From SZUA-35 sp965530755 (GTDB lineage: Bacteria > Actinomycetota > Acidimicrobiia > Acidimicrobiales > SZUA-35): DNA of 64,000 nucleotides. The translations under genes were made by a program, and so were the position numbers. The notes under the pieces are model-generated. The model made no database searches and was not told where the DNA came from. It saw only the letters and a program-made list of their open reading frames with translations. This document shows, one piece after another, positions 39,436-47,178 of the stretch. The stretch is taken from NCBI GenBank assembly GCA_965530755.1, contig CBESNA010000001.1, forward strand, positions 62,001-126,000. The letters run 5' to 3'. Each line of letters begins with the position of its first letter. The first letter of the stretch is position 1.

Positions 39436-40365
39436 ATGGGTTCGACGAGCGAGACTTCGACCGGCGGCGTCTCCCCGTCCTTCTATCGCAAGGTGGTTGT
39501 CGCTGCGGGTGTCCTGCTCACGCTGATCGTGTTCACCGGGGCATTGGTCCGGCTCACCGACTCCGGCCTCGGCTGCGAGGACTGGCCGACGTGCAGCCAG
39601 GAGAGGATCGCGCCCGAATGGGGGTTCCATCCCTGGATCGAGTTCGGCAATCGGCTGCTGTCCGGCGTGGTCGGCGTCGGGGTCGGCGCCGCCGTACTGA
39701 CCGCCTACAGGCGCACACCGCGAAGGCCAGACCTCATCCGCTGGGCCTGGTATCTCGTCGCCGGGGTCGTCGCCCAGATCGTGCTGGGCGGGGTCACGGT
39801 CCGCCTCGATCTGCACCCTTTGCTGGTGAGCGCACACTTCCTGCTCTCGATGATCCTGCTGTGGAACGCGATGGTGTTGCTGGCCAAGGCTCGTGGTGAC
39901 GCCGGCCCGCCGACTGCGAATGTGCCGGCCGGCATGATCAGACACAGTCGAGCCATCGTCGGTGCATCCGTCGTACTGCTCGTGGCCGGAACCGTGGTGA
40001 CCGGTACCGGGCCCAACAGTGGCGACTTTCGTGCCAACCGCCTCAACTTCTCACTGACTGACGTGTCCAGGGTGCATGCCCTTGCCGCGTGGGTCACGCT
40101 CGGCCTGTTGGTCTGGCTGGCCGTCCGGATGCAACGGGCCGGCATCGCCCCGCTCGCCCTCCGGGCGCCGATCGCGGTGGCCGTCGCTCAGGGTGGGCTC
40201 GGCTATCTCCAATACAGCCTCGGTGTCCCGCCGGTTCTGGTCATGCTGCACGTCATCGGCGCCGTCACCTTCTTCTTGCTGATCCTGCACATGCACCTCG
40301 GCTGGTTCGATCGACCGACCGGGGTCCCGATGCGGGCTCGAGCACAGGATCTCGTCCATGGCTGA
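39436..40365 (+). CDS. ctaA: Heme A synthase
   Basis: CtaA oxidises the C8 methyl of heme O to a formyl group, giving heme A for the oxidase. The 309-residue protein has eight membrane helices in two homologous halves. GALVRLTDSGLGCEDWPTCS carries the conserved cysteine pair, EFGNRLLSG the first Glu region, and SAHFLLSMIL, RVHALAAWVT and LHVIGAVTF the heme histidines. It overlaps clpS by eight bases. Confidence 0.93.
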   Translation: MGSTSETSTGGVSPSFYRKVVVAAGVLLTLIVFTGALVRLTDSGLGCEDWPTCSQERIAPEWGFHPWIEFGNRLLSGVVGVGVGAAVLTAYRRTPRRPDLIRWAWYLVAGVVAQIVLGGVTVRLDLHPLLVSAHFLLSMILLWNAMVLLAKARGDAGPPTANVPAGMIRHSRAIVGASVVLLVAGTVVTGTGPNSGDFRANRLNFSLTDVSRVHALAAWVTLGLLVWLAVRMQRAGIAPLALRAPIAVAVAQGGLGYLQYSLGVPPVLVMLHVIGAVTFFLLILHMHLGWFDRPTGVPMRARAQDLVHG

Positions 40366-40657
40366 CCCGATCCTGCCGGAGGGTGAGGTCGAAGCCGAAG
40401 GCGACGTTCTCGTCGCGACTGATCTGCCGTGGCAGGTGATCGTCTGGAACGACCCGATCAACACGACCTTCTACGTCACGTTCGTGTTCCAGAAGCTGTT
40501 CGGCTACACGAAACAGAAGGCGGAGCGCCTCATGCTCGACGTCCACGAGAAGGGCCGAGCCATCGTCTCATCGGGCGATCGAACCGAGGCCGAAGCCGAC
40601 GTCCACCGCCTCCATCACCACGGCCTGTGGGCGACGATGGAGCAACAGACCACATGA
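40358..40657 (+). CDS. clpS: ATP-dependent Clp protease adaptor ClpS
   Basis: ClpS delivers N-degron substrates to ClpA/ClpC. The 99-residue product has WQVIVWNDPINTTFYVTFVF, with the ND(P) substrate-pocket motif, and GYTKQKAERLMLDVHEKGRA and a C-terminal strand. Length is typical. It overlaps ctaA and the DUF2017 gene, forming a three-gene run. Confidence 0.95.
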   Translation: MADPILPEGEVEAEGDVLVATDLPWQVIVWNDPINTTFYVTFVFQKLFGYTKQKAERLMLDVHEKGRAIVSSGDRTEAEADVHRLHHHGLWATMEQQTT

Positions 40658-41145
40658 TCTTCCGCAACCGAGCCGTCAAGCGACGGAGCGACGGCACTTT
40701 CGTCCAGTCGTTCCATCGCAGCATTCCTGAGCTACTCGTCGACCTCGGCGGACAGCTCGAGGACGTCCTCGACTCCGATGATCCCGATCTCAGACGACTG
40801 TTCCCCACGGCCTACCCTGACGACCCCGAGAAGGACGCCGGTTATCAGATCCTCGCACGGTCCGAGTTGAGCGACGCCCGCCGCATCGCAGTGGCCACCG
40901 TGCGGCGAACGCACGACAACGAGGTGCTCACCGAGGACGAGCTCACCGACTGGATGGCGCTCACGAACGATCTCCGCCTCGTGATCGGGACCAAGCTCGA
41001 TGTTGGCGAAGACGACTCGTACGCCGACCTCGATCCGGACGATCCCCGACTTCCGATCCTCGAGATCTACCACGTGCTCGGATCCGTACTCCACGAGATC
41101 GTGGAGGCATTGAGCGACGCGCTTCCCGAACCAACGGGCGACTGA
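40654..41145 (+). CDS. DUF2017 family protein
   Basis: The 163-residue, acidic protein has the family layout: a polar N-terminus (FRNRAVKRRSDGTFVQSF), the helix PELLVDLGGQLEDVL, LFPTAYPDDPEKDAGYQILARSEL and the late DWMALTNDLRLVIGTKL. DUF2017 genes commonly follow clpS in actinobacteria, as here with a 4-base overlap (ATGA). A link with ClpS-dependent proteolysis is suggested only by that synteny. Confidence 0.85.
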   Translation: MIFRNRAVKRRSDGTFVQSFHRSIPELLVDLGGQLEDVLDSDDPDLRRLFPTAYPDDPEKDAGYQILARSELSDARRIAVATVRRTHDNEVLTEDELTDWMALTNDLRLVIGTKLDVGEDDSYADLDPDDPRLPILEIYHVLGSVLHEIVEALSDALPEPTGD

Positions 41146-41177
41146 GTGGTCGAAACTGACCGGTCGGAACTGGCCGG

Positions 41178-42041
41178 TCAGACGGGAAACACGAACGCGC
41201 CCACGGTTGCGGGACCGGTGTGAACCGCGATGGACGGGCCGACCCGATAGTCGACGAGATCGACGACACTCGGTTCCGCCAACAGGCGGTTGCGGAAGGC
41301 CGTCGTGACGTCATCGACCTGCGGTCCCGCTCGCCCCACCGCCACCGTCACAGGCTCCCCCGTCACGACGAGCGCGCCGACCATCAGATCGAGAGCCTCA
41401 GCGACCGTCCTGGCATTGCCGATGACATCCAGACCGGCTGGGCCGGAGGTGAACACCATCACTTCATCGCCTGTCTCGAGATCGACCTGACCGAAGCGGC
41501 CGGAGCGGCGGGCCAACTCGAGACCGTCGATCACGAAGACAGACGACGTGCGAGCGGCACGATCGAGTGCGGCTTCACCCGCTTGGTCCAAGCCGGCGCC
41601 GTCACCGATGGCACCGGCAGCAGCCCACAGCGCACAGGAGATCCCGAACGATGCCGCTCCCGAGTCGATCACCGAGACTGCGACGTCAGCGTGTCGCGTC
41701 ATGATCGTTCGTGCCGCGACCTCGGCGCTGTTCACCGCGCCGGAGTAGACCGACCCGACGAGGATCGCGAGGACAGAATCTGCCCCGTCGGCGACTGCCT
41801 CCTCGAACGCGGCGACGAAGGCTGCGGCGCTCGGCTGCGTAGTAGCGACCTCGGGAGCGCTGTGCCCCGACTGTTCGGCAGCCCGCAGTAACTCGTAGAA
41901 GCCATCGGCGGTGATGTCGACACCTTCGCGGTGATCGGTCCCGTCGATGGTCACGGTCACCGGGACGACGCGGGCCGAGAAGCGGGCCGCCAGTTCCGGC
42001 GAGAGCTGCGATGAGGAGTCCGTCACGAGGGCGATGCTCAT
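41178..42041 (-). CDS. DegV family protein (fatty-acid binding)
   Basis: DegV proteins bind a long-chain fatty acid and, in Gram-positive bacteria, act as FakB partners of a fatty-acid kinase. The 287-residue protein starts MSIALVTDSSSQLSPELA and has VVPVTVTIDGTDHREGVD, TTQPSAAAF and VSVIDSGAASFG, standard DegV segments. It is co-transcribed with plsY (ATGA overlap), which fits a role in feeding acyl groups to phospholipid synthesis. Confidence 0.9.
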   Translation of the reverse strand: MSIALVTDSSSQLSPELAARFSARVVPVTVTIDGTDHREGVDITADGFYELLRAAEQSGHSAPEVATTQPSAAAFVAAFEEAVADGADSVLAILVGSVYSGAVNSAEVAARTIMTRHADVAVSVIDSGAASFGISCALWAAAGAIGDGAGLDQAGEAALDRAARTSSVFVIDGLELARRSGRFGQVDLETGDEVMVFTSGPAGLDVIGNARTVAEALDLMVGALVVTGEPVTVAVGRAGPQVDDVTTAFRNRLLAEPSVVDLVDYRVGPSIAVHTGPATVGAFVFPV

Positions 42042-42655
42042 GGCGCGCGCCGAGCTGCGTCGAGGAAGCGCCCTCGGATGACGAGCGACGAGGTGAGTGC
42101 AGCGAGAGGAAGCGACACCGACGGCGTCGAACCCCAGGCGTTCGGCAACTGACGCCGCCACCACACTGCCGCGCCGGCAATCCAAGCCGCCGACGAGACG
42201 GTCGTCGCTGCGAAGGCCCGCTGCTTCCAGCCGGGGAGTGCTGCCGTCGCCACTGCGACTGCGAGGTCGAGCGGGAAGTAGGCGGGAAAGGTGGCCAGCA
42301 CCTGGCCGACGCTCGTCGCCACGCCCTTGCCGCCGCGAGCATCGCTCCACACGGGATGACAGTGTCCGACCACAGCCGCAGTGGCGGCCACGTCGGCACC
42401 GACGGAACCGGCGAGTCGTTGCCCGATACGCCCGGCGGCGGCACCCTTGGCGATGTCAGCGACCAACGTCACGAGGCCGGCCGTCGGCCCGATGGTCGAC
42501 GCGACGTTGGCGGCGCCAGGGTTGCCGGACCCCGCCAGACGAGGATCGGGCCCGCCCATCGACCGACTCACCAGGTCGGCGCTCGGAAAGGTCCCGAGGA
42601 GATATCCAAGCGACGCCGCAGCCCCCGTTCTGAGAAGCGCGGGCCTGACGATCAC
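42038..42655 (-). CDS. plsY: Glycerol-3-phosphate acyltransferase PlsY
   Basis: PlsY transfers acyl from acyl-phosphate to glycerol-3-phosphate. The 205-residue membrane protein has the three conserved loops: GTFPSADLVSR, GSGNPGAANVASTIG (motif 1 to 2) and GHCHPVWSDARGGKGVATSVG (motif 2). It differs from the canonical loop by C-H-P-V in place of GHxxPV. About five membrane helices. The GTG at 42655 lies behind TACAGT with seven bases spacing. Confidence 0.9.
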   Translation of the reverse strand: MIVRPALLRTGAAASLGYLLGTFPSADLVSRSMGGPDPRLAGSGNPGAANVASTIGPTAGLVTLVADIAKGAAAGRIGQRLAGSVGADVAATAAVVGHCHPVWSDARGGKGVATSVGQVLATFPAYFPLDLAVAVATAALPGWKQRAFAATTVSSAAWIAGAAVWWRRQLPNAWGSTPSVSLPLAALTSSLVIRGRFLDAARRAP

Positions 42656-42662
42656 GAGGCGG

Positions 42663-42668
42663 ACTGTA
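42663..42668 (-). promoter_or_regulatory. -10 box of leaderless promoter (plsY-degV operon)
   Basis: TACAGT on the minus strand ends seven bases before the GTG at 42655. Confidence 0.5.
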
Positions 42669-42794
42669 GCCCTCGACCGCAGGCAGCCCGGATCGCCCCA
42701 CTTCCCCGTTGGACGAAGGCCCGTTGGACGACCGATCAGCAGTGCTAGATTGATGCAGCCTCGTTTCGGGGTGGAGCATCCTCGGATGTTTCTG

Positions 42795-42867
42795 GCCCCC
42801 ATCGTTCAGCGGCCTAGGACACTGCCCTTTCACGGCAGGAACACGGGTTCGAATCCCGTTGGGGGTG
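42795..42867 (+). tRNA. tRNA-Glu (anticodon TTC)
   Basis: Acceptor stem GCCCCCA/TGGGGGT, anticodon arm CTGCC-CTTTCAC-GGCAG with TTC, T arm ACGGG-TTCGAAT-CCCGT and discriminator G. The CCA end is not encoded. First of three tRNAs in a cluster. Confidence 0.96.
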
Positions 42868-42964
42868 CGTTGACATGGACGGGTCGGATTCTTGAAGCAA
42901 AAGGATTCACCTGCCCCTATAGTCACCGGTCTCTCACCACGAGTTCGCTCGTGGAGAGTGGCAA

Positions 42965-43039
42965 GGTCCCGTAGTGCAGTCTGGAGTGCACGCCGCCCTG
43001 TCAAGGCGGAGGTCGCGAGTTCAAATCTCGTCGGGACCG
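42965..43039 (+). tRNA. tRNA-Asp (anticodon GTC)
   Basis: Acceptor stem GGTCCCG/CGGGACC, anticodon arm CCGCC-CTGTCAA-GGCGG with GTC, T arm GCGAG-TTCAAAT-CTCGT and discriminator G. No encoded CCA. It lies 97 bases after tRNA-Glu. Confidence 0.96.
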
Positions 43040-43061
43040 CGGCAACCCTGCGGGTTGCTTG

Positions 43062-43086
43062 GAGAAATTCGCTCCGCGAATTTCTC
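43062..43086. repeat. Perfect hairpin between tRNA-Asp and tRNA-Phe, copy 1
   Basis: GAGAAATTCGC and GCGAATTTCTC form a perfect 11-bp stem with a TCC loop. Almost the same element recurs at 43186-43212. Smaller hairpins (for example CAACC-CTGC-GGTTG just before, and one around TCTGCTTTGCGCAGA near 43155) lie between the copies. Confidence 0.8.
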
Positions 43087-43185
43087 TGGGGAACCGGCCA
43101 GGGTTGTGAGGGAATCTGTTCGCGCAGGTTCCCGGGTGAAACGGCTGAAAGTCTGCTTTGCGCAGATCTTCACCGTGACCCAGGT

Positions 43186-43212
43186 GGAGAAATTCGTCCT
43201 GCGAATTTCTCC
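43186..43212. repeat. Perfect hairpin between tRNA-Asp and tRNA-Phe, copy 2
   Basis: GGAGAAATTCG and CGAATTTCTCC form a perfect 11-bp stem with a TCCTG loop. The stem sequence repeats that at 43062. The AT-rich core stands out from its surroundings. The spacer between the tRNAs otherwise holds no ORF I can support. Confidence 0.8.
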
Positions 43213-43248
43213 GGTTTGAGGAGGGCCCCCAGGGGCCCGAGTCAATAC

Positions 43249-43321
43249 GGTCGGGTAGCTCAGTCGGCAGAGCGACCGCCTGAAAAGCGGTAGGTCACCG
43301 GATCGACGCCGGTCCCGACCA
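43249..43321 (+). tRNA. tRNA-Phe (anticodon GAA)
   Basis: Acceptor stem GGTCGGG/CCCGACC, anticodon arm ACCGC-CTGAAAA-GCGGT with GAA, T arm with ATCGACG in the loop region and discriminator A. No encoded CCA. A strong terminator follows at once, so it ends the tRNA transcript. Confidence 0.95.
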
Positions 43322-43327
43322 CAACGA

Positions 43328-43366
43328 CCAGGCCGGCGCCCCAAAGGCGCCGGCCTGGAGTCTTTT
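43328..43366 (+). terminator. Intrinsic terminator of the tRNA cluster
   Basis: A perfect 13-bp stem CCAGGCCGGCGCC / GGCGCCGGCCTGG with a CCAAA loop is followed by AGTCTTTT, six bases after tRNA-Phe. Confidence 0.9.
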
Positions 43367-43386
43367 CCGGCGCCGAGCGGCGTGAC

Positions 43387-43392
43387 TACGCT
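43387..43392 (+). promoter_or_regulatory. -10 box of leaderless promoter (OYE-type flavoprotein)
   Basis: TACGCT ends six bases before the ATG at 43399. Here an ATG-started gene shows the same arrangement. Confidence 0.5.
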
Positions 43393-43398
43393 TCGACC

Positions 43399-45432
43399 AT
43401 GTCGGACCCGCTGCTCGAGCCGTTCGTGCTGAAACACCTCACGCTGCGGAATCGAATATTCTCTTCGTCACATGAACCGGCGTACGGCGTCGAGGGCATG
43501 CCCACCGATCGTTATCGGCTCTACCACGAGGAGAAGGCCAAGGGCGGCGTGGCGCTCACGATGACGGCCGGCTCGGCGGTGGTCGCCGAGGACAGTCCCC
43601 CGGCCTTTGGGAACTTGCACGCCTACAACGACGAAATCGTTCCATGGATCCAGCGGCTCACCGACGGCGTGCACGAACACGGCGCTGCATGCATGATCCA
43701 GCTGACGCACATGGGGAGGCGTACCGCGTTCGCCCATGGCGACTGGCTGCCCGCACTTGCCGCGTCACCGATTCGAGAGCCCGCCCATCGCACGACGCCG
43801 AAGGAGGCCGAGGAGTGGGACCTCGAACGCGTCATCACCAAGTACGCCGATGCAGCAGAACGAATGAAGGCCGGCGGCATGGACGGGATCGAGATCCAGT
43901 CACACGGTCACTTCATGGACGGATTCTGGTCGCCGGCGACCAACCATCGCGACGACGAGTGGGGCGGCAACGAGGAGAAACGCCGCCGATTCCCACTGGC
44001 GGTTATGCGTGCCGTCCGCGAACGAGTGGGATCCAATTTCATCGTCGGCATCCGCATGACCCTCGACGAGAAGCTGCCGGACGGAATCGACGAAGACGAT
44101 GGCCTGGCGAAGCTGGCCCAACTCGAGGCCGAGGGCCTCGTCGACTTCGTCAACGTCATCCGCGGCACGATCTTCACCGACGCTCAACTGACCGACCTCA
44201 TTCCCATCCAAGGCATGCCGTCCGCGCCGCACCTCGACTTCGCCGGCCGAATCAGAGCCGCCACGAACCTGCCGGTCCTGCACGCAGCGAAGATCGACGA
44301 CGTCGCCACCGCCCGCCATGCCGTCGGCGAGGGAAAGGTCGACCTCATCGGCATGACTCGGGCGCAGCTCGCCGACCCCCACATGGTTCGCAAGATCATC
44401 GAAGGGCAGGAAGACCGAATCCGTCCCTGCGTGGGCGCCACCTACTGCCTCGACCGGATCTATGAGGCGGGCGAGGCGTTGTGCATCCACAACGCCGCCA
44501 CCAGCCGTGAGGCCACCATGCCTCACGTCATTCCGAAAGCCGAGAAACGGCGTCGCGTCATCGTGATCGGCGCCGGGCCGGGCGGACTCGAGGCCGGGCG
44601 GGTGGCCGGTGAGCGTGGTCACGACGTCGTGGTGCTGGAGGCCATGCCGTGGCCGGGAGGTCAGATCAACCTGGCCACCCGGAACCCGCGACGAGTCGAC
44701 CTCCGGGGAATCGTCGACTGGCGAGTCGCAGAACTCGAGCGGCTCGGCGTCGAGCTGCGCTGTGACACCATCGCCGACGCCGATCTGGTCACCTCGCTCG
44801 ATCCCGACGTCGTGATCATTGCCACCGGCGGCCAGCCACGGCTCCCACTTCTCGAAACGGGTGCCGACCACGTCGTCACCACATGGGATGTCATTGGTGG
44901 TGACGTCAGACCGACCGGACACGTCCTCCTCTACGACGACCACGGACGGCACTCCTCTCTGACCGCGGCCGAGATGATCGCCCGGTCGGGGGCCGACCTC
45001 GAGATCGTCACCCCGGAGCGAATGCTGGGCATCGACATCGGCGGCATGAACCACGTGCCATACGCCAAGGCCTTCAACGAGACCGACACACGCATCACGC
45101 TCAACCAACGTGTGCTCGCGGTGCGGCCCGAGGTCGGCCGATTACGTGTCGAGCTGGGGAGTGATCAGACGACTCACCGCACCACGCGCCTCGTCGACAC
45201 CGTGATCGTCGATCACGGAACGCTTCCAACCGACGATCTCTACTTCGAACTCAAGCCGCTCTCGACCAACCTCGGTGCCGTCGACTACGACGCCATGCTC
45301 AACGCACGCCCCCAGCAGGTCGTGCGCAATTCCGATGGATCCTTCGAGCTGTATCGCATCGGCGATGCCGTGGCCGGGCGCAACATCCACGCCGCCGTCT
45401 TCGACGCACTCCGCCTCGTGAAAGAGATCTGA
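43399..45432 (+). CDS. Old-yellow-enzyme/2,4-dienoyl-CoA reductase-type flavoprotein (possible N-methyl demethylase)
   Basis: The 677-residue protein joins an FMN TIM-barrel (LLEPFVLKHLTLRNRIFSSS, MIQLTHMGRR, DGIEIQSHGHFMDGFWSP, PVLHAAKIDD) to an FAD/NAD(P)-binding half (RRVIVIGAGPGGLEAGRVA, then GHVLLYDDHGRHSSLTAAEM). Between them lies the iron-sulfur region CVGATYC with a later Cys in EALCIHN. Canonical 2,4-dienoyl-CoA reductases have CxxC in the first part, whereas here the second Cys position is Ala. This variant matches what I recall of the dimethylglycine or N-methylproline demethylase subgroup; that assignment is tentative. Leaderless ATG start; stands alone. Confidence 0.75.
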   Translation: MSDPLLEPFVLKHLTLRNRIFSSSHEPAYGVEGMPTDRYRLYHEEKAKGGVALTMTAGSAVVAEDSPPAFGNLHAYNDEIVPWIQRLTDGVHEHGAACMIQLTHMGRRTAFAHGDWLPALAASPIREPAHRTTPKEAEEWDLERVITKYADAAERMKAGGMDGIEIQSHGHFMDGFWSPATNHRDDEWGGNEEKRRRFPLAVMRAVRERVGSNFIVGIRMTLDEKLPDGIDEDDGLAKLAQLEAEGLVDFVNVIRGTIFTDAQLTDLIPIQGMPSAPHLDFAGRIRAATNLPVLHAAKIDDVATARHAVGEGKVDLIGMTRAQLADPHMVRKIIEGQEDRIRPCVGATYCLDRIYEAGEALCIHNAATSREATMPHVIPKAEKRRRVIVIGAGPGGLEAGRVAGERGHDVVVLEAMPWPGGQINLATRNPRRVDLRGIVDWRVAELERLGVELRCDTIADADLVTSLDPDVVIIATGGQPRLPLLETGADHVVTTWDVIGGDVRPTGHVLLYDDHGRHSSLTAAEMIARSGADLEIVTPERMLGIDIGGMNHVPYAKAFNETDTRITLNQRVLAVRPEVGRLRVELGSDQTTHRTTRLVDTVIVDHGTLPTDDLYFELKPLSTNLGAVDYDAMLNARPQQVVRNSDGSFELYRIGDAVAGRNIHAAVFDALRLVKEI

Positions 45433-45463
45433 GCGGCGCCCGTCTCGCCAGGTCACCCCTTCG

Positions 45464-46351
45464 TCAGCAACCGCCGGAGCCGAACGAGATCCGGATGACG
45501 CTCGCCTCCCAGACTCCTCCGTCCCTCGCATCTCGGGTTCGGAACACGACCGCACCGCTGCCTGTGTCAGGGCTGGTGAACGTCACTTCACCGGTGAAGG
45601 GGGACACCTCCGAGCCCCCACCGATGACACTGGTCGTCACCAACGCCAGCGCGACGCCGTCGGCTCGCACCTGGACCTCGACATTTCCCTCGAACGCAAG
45701 GGCTTCACCGGCAACGGTCAGCGGCGACGACACTTCACAGAGGGCACTCGGTGCCTCGACGACGATGTTCGCAGTGGCCGCACCCAGCACCCACCATTTG
45801 TCGTCGCTGCCCAGTTGACGAACCAAGACCGTTGTGATCGGCCCGCCGTCCAAAGGCTGGATCTCCACCTCACCGGATCGACTGTCACCTTGCTGGAACT
45901 CGCCAACGACCGGATCGGCGAACTCCAGGTAATCCCGTGCGAATCCGGTGGCAGCATCGAGCGGATTGTCGTAGCGCACACCGGAATCGAACCACGGCCA
46001 GACCGCAGTCGCGAACTCTCCGGGAATGGTCGAGTCCGGACTCGGCTCGGTGGTCGTTGAGGACGCCGCCGTTGTATCAGACGTCGTCGATTCGTCGCCC
46101 ACCGTCGTGGTCACCTCCTCCGTCGTGATCGTCGAGTCATCAGACGTCGACGTCGTCACCTCGGTCGATGTCGTGCTCTCGACAGTCTCGACGACCTCTC
46201 CATCGTCGCGGAACACCAGGAAGAGCAACGCGGCCAGAATGGCGATCAACAGAGCGCCCGCTGCGCCGAGGAACCACTGAGGCACGGCAGGTTCGCGGCC
46301 TCGCTCGTCGTGATCGCTCGAGGGGGCCGATGGTCGAAACTGGTCAGTCAT
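45464..46351 (-). CDS. Membrane-anchored protein with Gmad2 immunoglobulin-like domain
   Basis: The 295-residue protein has a cytosolic Pro/Asp-rich start, one membrane helix (FLGAAGALLIAILAALLFLV), a 60-residue Thr/Ser/Glu-rich stalk, a middle domain (WFDSGVRYDNPLDAATGFAR) and a C-terminal Gmad2 domain. The last contains PLTVAGEALAFEGNVEVQV, GEVTFTSPDTGSGAVVF and DGGVWEASVIRISF. Gmad2 occurs in spore-germination GerMN proteins and other cell-surface proteins. It probably faces the cell wall; ligand unknown. Confidence 0.75.
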   Translation of the reverse strand: MTDQFRPSAPSSDHDERGREPAVPQWFLGAAGALLIAILAALLFLVFRDDGEVVETVESTTSTEVTTSTSDDSTITTEEVTTTVGDESTTSDTTAASSTTTEPSPDSTIPGEFATAVWPWFDSGVRYDNPLDAATGFARDYLEFADPVVGEFQQGDSRSGEVEIQPLDGGPITTVLVRQLGSDDKWWVLGAATANIVVEAPSALCEVSSPLTVAGEALAFEGNVEVQVRADGVALALVTTSVIGGGSEVSPFTGEVTFTSPDTGSGAVVFRTRDARDGGVWEASVIRISFGSGGC

Positions 46352-46482
46352 CGAAGGTCTTTCGTGTGGAGCCGGTGTTGTTCGGAGCATGCGCTCGCAA
46401 GAGGGTGTCATCAAGGGAAAAAGGTCCCCCGTATCGGCGGCCAGACGTGACCCGCAGTTCGTCGGTGATTCACTCGATGTTC

Positions 46483-46506
46483 ATTGACTCAATCTTTCTT
46501 GAGTGA
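46483..46506. promoter_or_regulatory. Palindromic operator of the ArsR-type regulator
   Basis: TGACTCAA and TTGAGTGA face each other across TCTTTC (one mismatch), in an AT-rich stretch. The repeat overlaps the promoter and ends just before the -10 box of the arsenic operon, a typical place for an ArsR repressor site. Confidence 0.5.
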
Positions 46507-46507
46507 T

Positions 46508-46513
46508 TATGGT
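46508..46513 (+). promoter_or_regulatory. -10 box of leaderless promoter (arsenic operon)
   Basis: TATGGT ends seven bases before the GTG at 46521, directly behind the palindrome. Confidence 0.5.
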
Positions 46514-46520
46514 GTGCGCT

Positions 46521-47168
46521 GTGAACGAGAGACTCGAGCGTCGCGCCAAGCTCCATGCAGCCCTCGGCGAACCGATCCGGCTGGCACTGGTGGATGACCT
46601 GCTCTGCAGCGACCGATCACCCAAGGAACTGGCTGACAGCCTCGGGCTGGCGTCCAACCTCCTGGCTCATCATCTCGACGTCCTGGAATCGGTCGGTCTC
46701 GTCGAGCGATTCGTATCGTCCGGCGATCGGCGACGCAGGTACGTCCGACTCGTCCGCGCGCCCCTCGACCAATTGATCATCAGGACGACCCGCCCGATCG
46801 GCAAGGTTCTCTTCGTGTGTTCACACAATTCGGCGCGGTCCCAGTTGGCGGCTGCGGTGTGGCGCAGCCGCACCGGGATCTCGGCATCATCGGCCGGCAC
46901 ACATCCGGCCGACCGCGTCCACCCAGGAGCGGTGGCCGCGGCCGAGCGTGCCGGCCTCGAGCTCGGCGGTGCGGCCCCGCGACGACTCGGCGCCGACGAG
47001 TCGGCTGACATCGTGATCACCGTGTGCGACCAAGCCCACGAAGAACTCGCTCCCGAGCCGTCCTGGTGGCACTGGTCGATTCCCGATCCGGTCGAGGCCG
47101 CAACCGCATCCGCCTTCGACGAGGTCGTTGTCGATCTCGATCTGCGCATCTCGGCGTTGACGAAATGA
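46521..47168 (+). CDS. ArsR-type repressor fused to arsenate reductase/LMW phosphatase domain
   Basis: The 215-residue protein has an N-terminal ArsR winged helix (residues about 8-80: LGEPIRLALVDDLL, SPKELADSLGLASNLLAHHL, GLVERFVSSGDRRRRYVRL). A C-terminal low-molecular-weight phosphatase fold follows with the catalytic loop VCSHNSARSQ (Cys100, Arg106). ADIVITVCDQAHEEL and WSIPDP, the general-acid loop region, come after it. Such ArsC-like domains reduce arsenate with a thiol partner. As first gene of the operon with GAPDH and arsJ, the fusion would both sense and modify arsenic. No As(III)-binding Cys pair typical of classical ArsR (CVC) is seen in the HTH part. Confidence 0.88.
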   Translation: MNERLERRAKLHAALGEPIRLALVDDLLCSDRSPKELADSLGLASNLLAHHLDVLESVGLVERFVSSGDRRRRYVRLVRAPLDQLIIRTTRPIGKVLFVCSHNSARSQLAAAVWRSRTGISASSAGTHPADRVHPGAVAAAERAGLELGGAAPRRLGADESADIVITVCDQAHEELAPEPSWWHWSIPDPVEAATASAFDEVVVDLDLRISALTK

Positions 47169-47178
47169 GAGGAAACAG

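Noticed and set aside
43062..43212. CRISPR-like pair of repeats in the tRNA spacer
   Set aside because: Only two copies of a short hairpin with a 100-base spacer that itself contains hairpins; no cas genes.
42795..43366. Integrated element at the tRNA genes
   Set aside because: No integrase, no direct repeat of a tRNA 3' end and no foreign genes beside the cluster were found.
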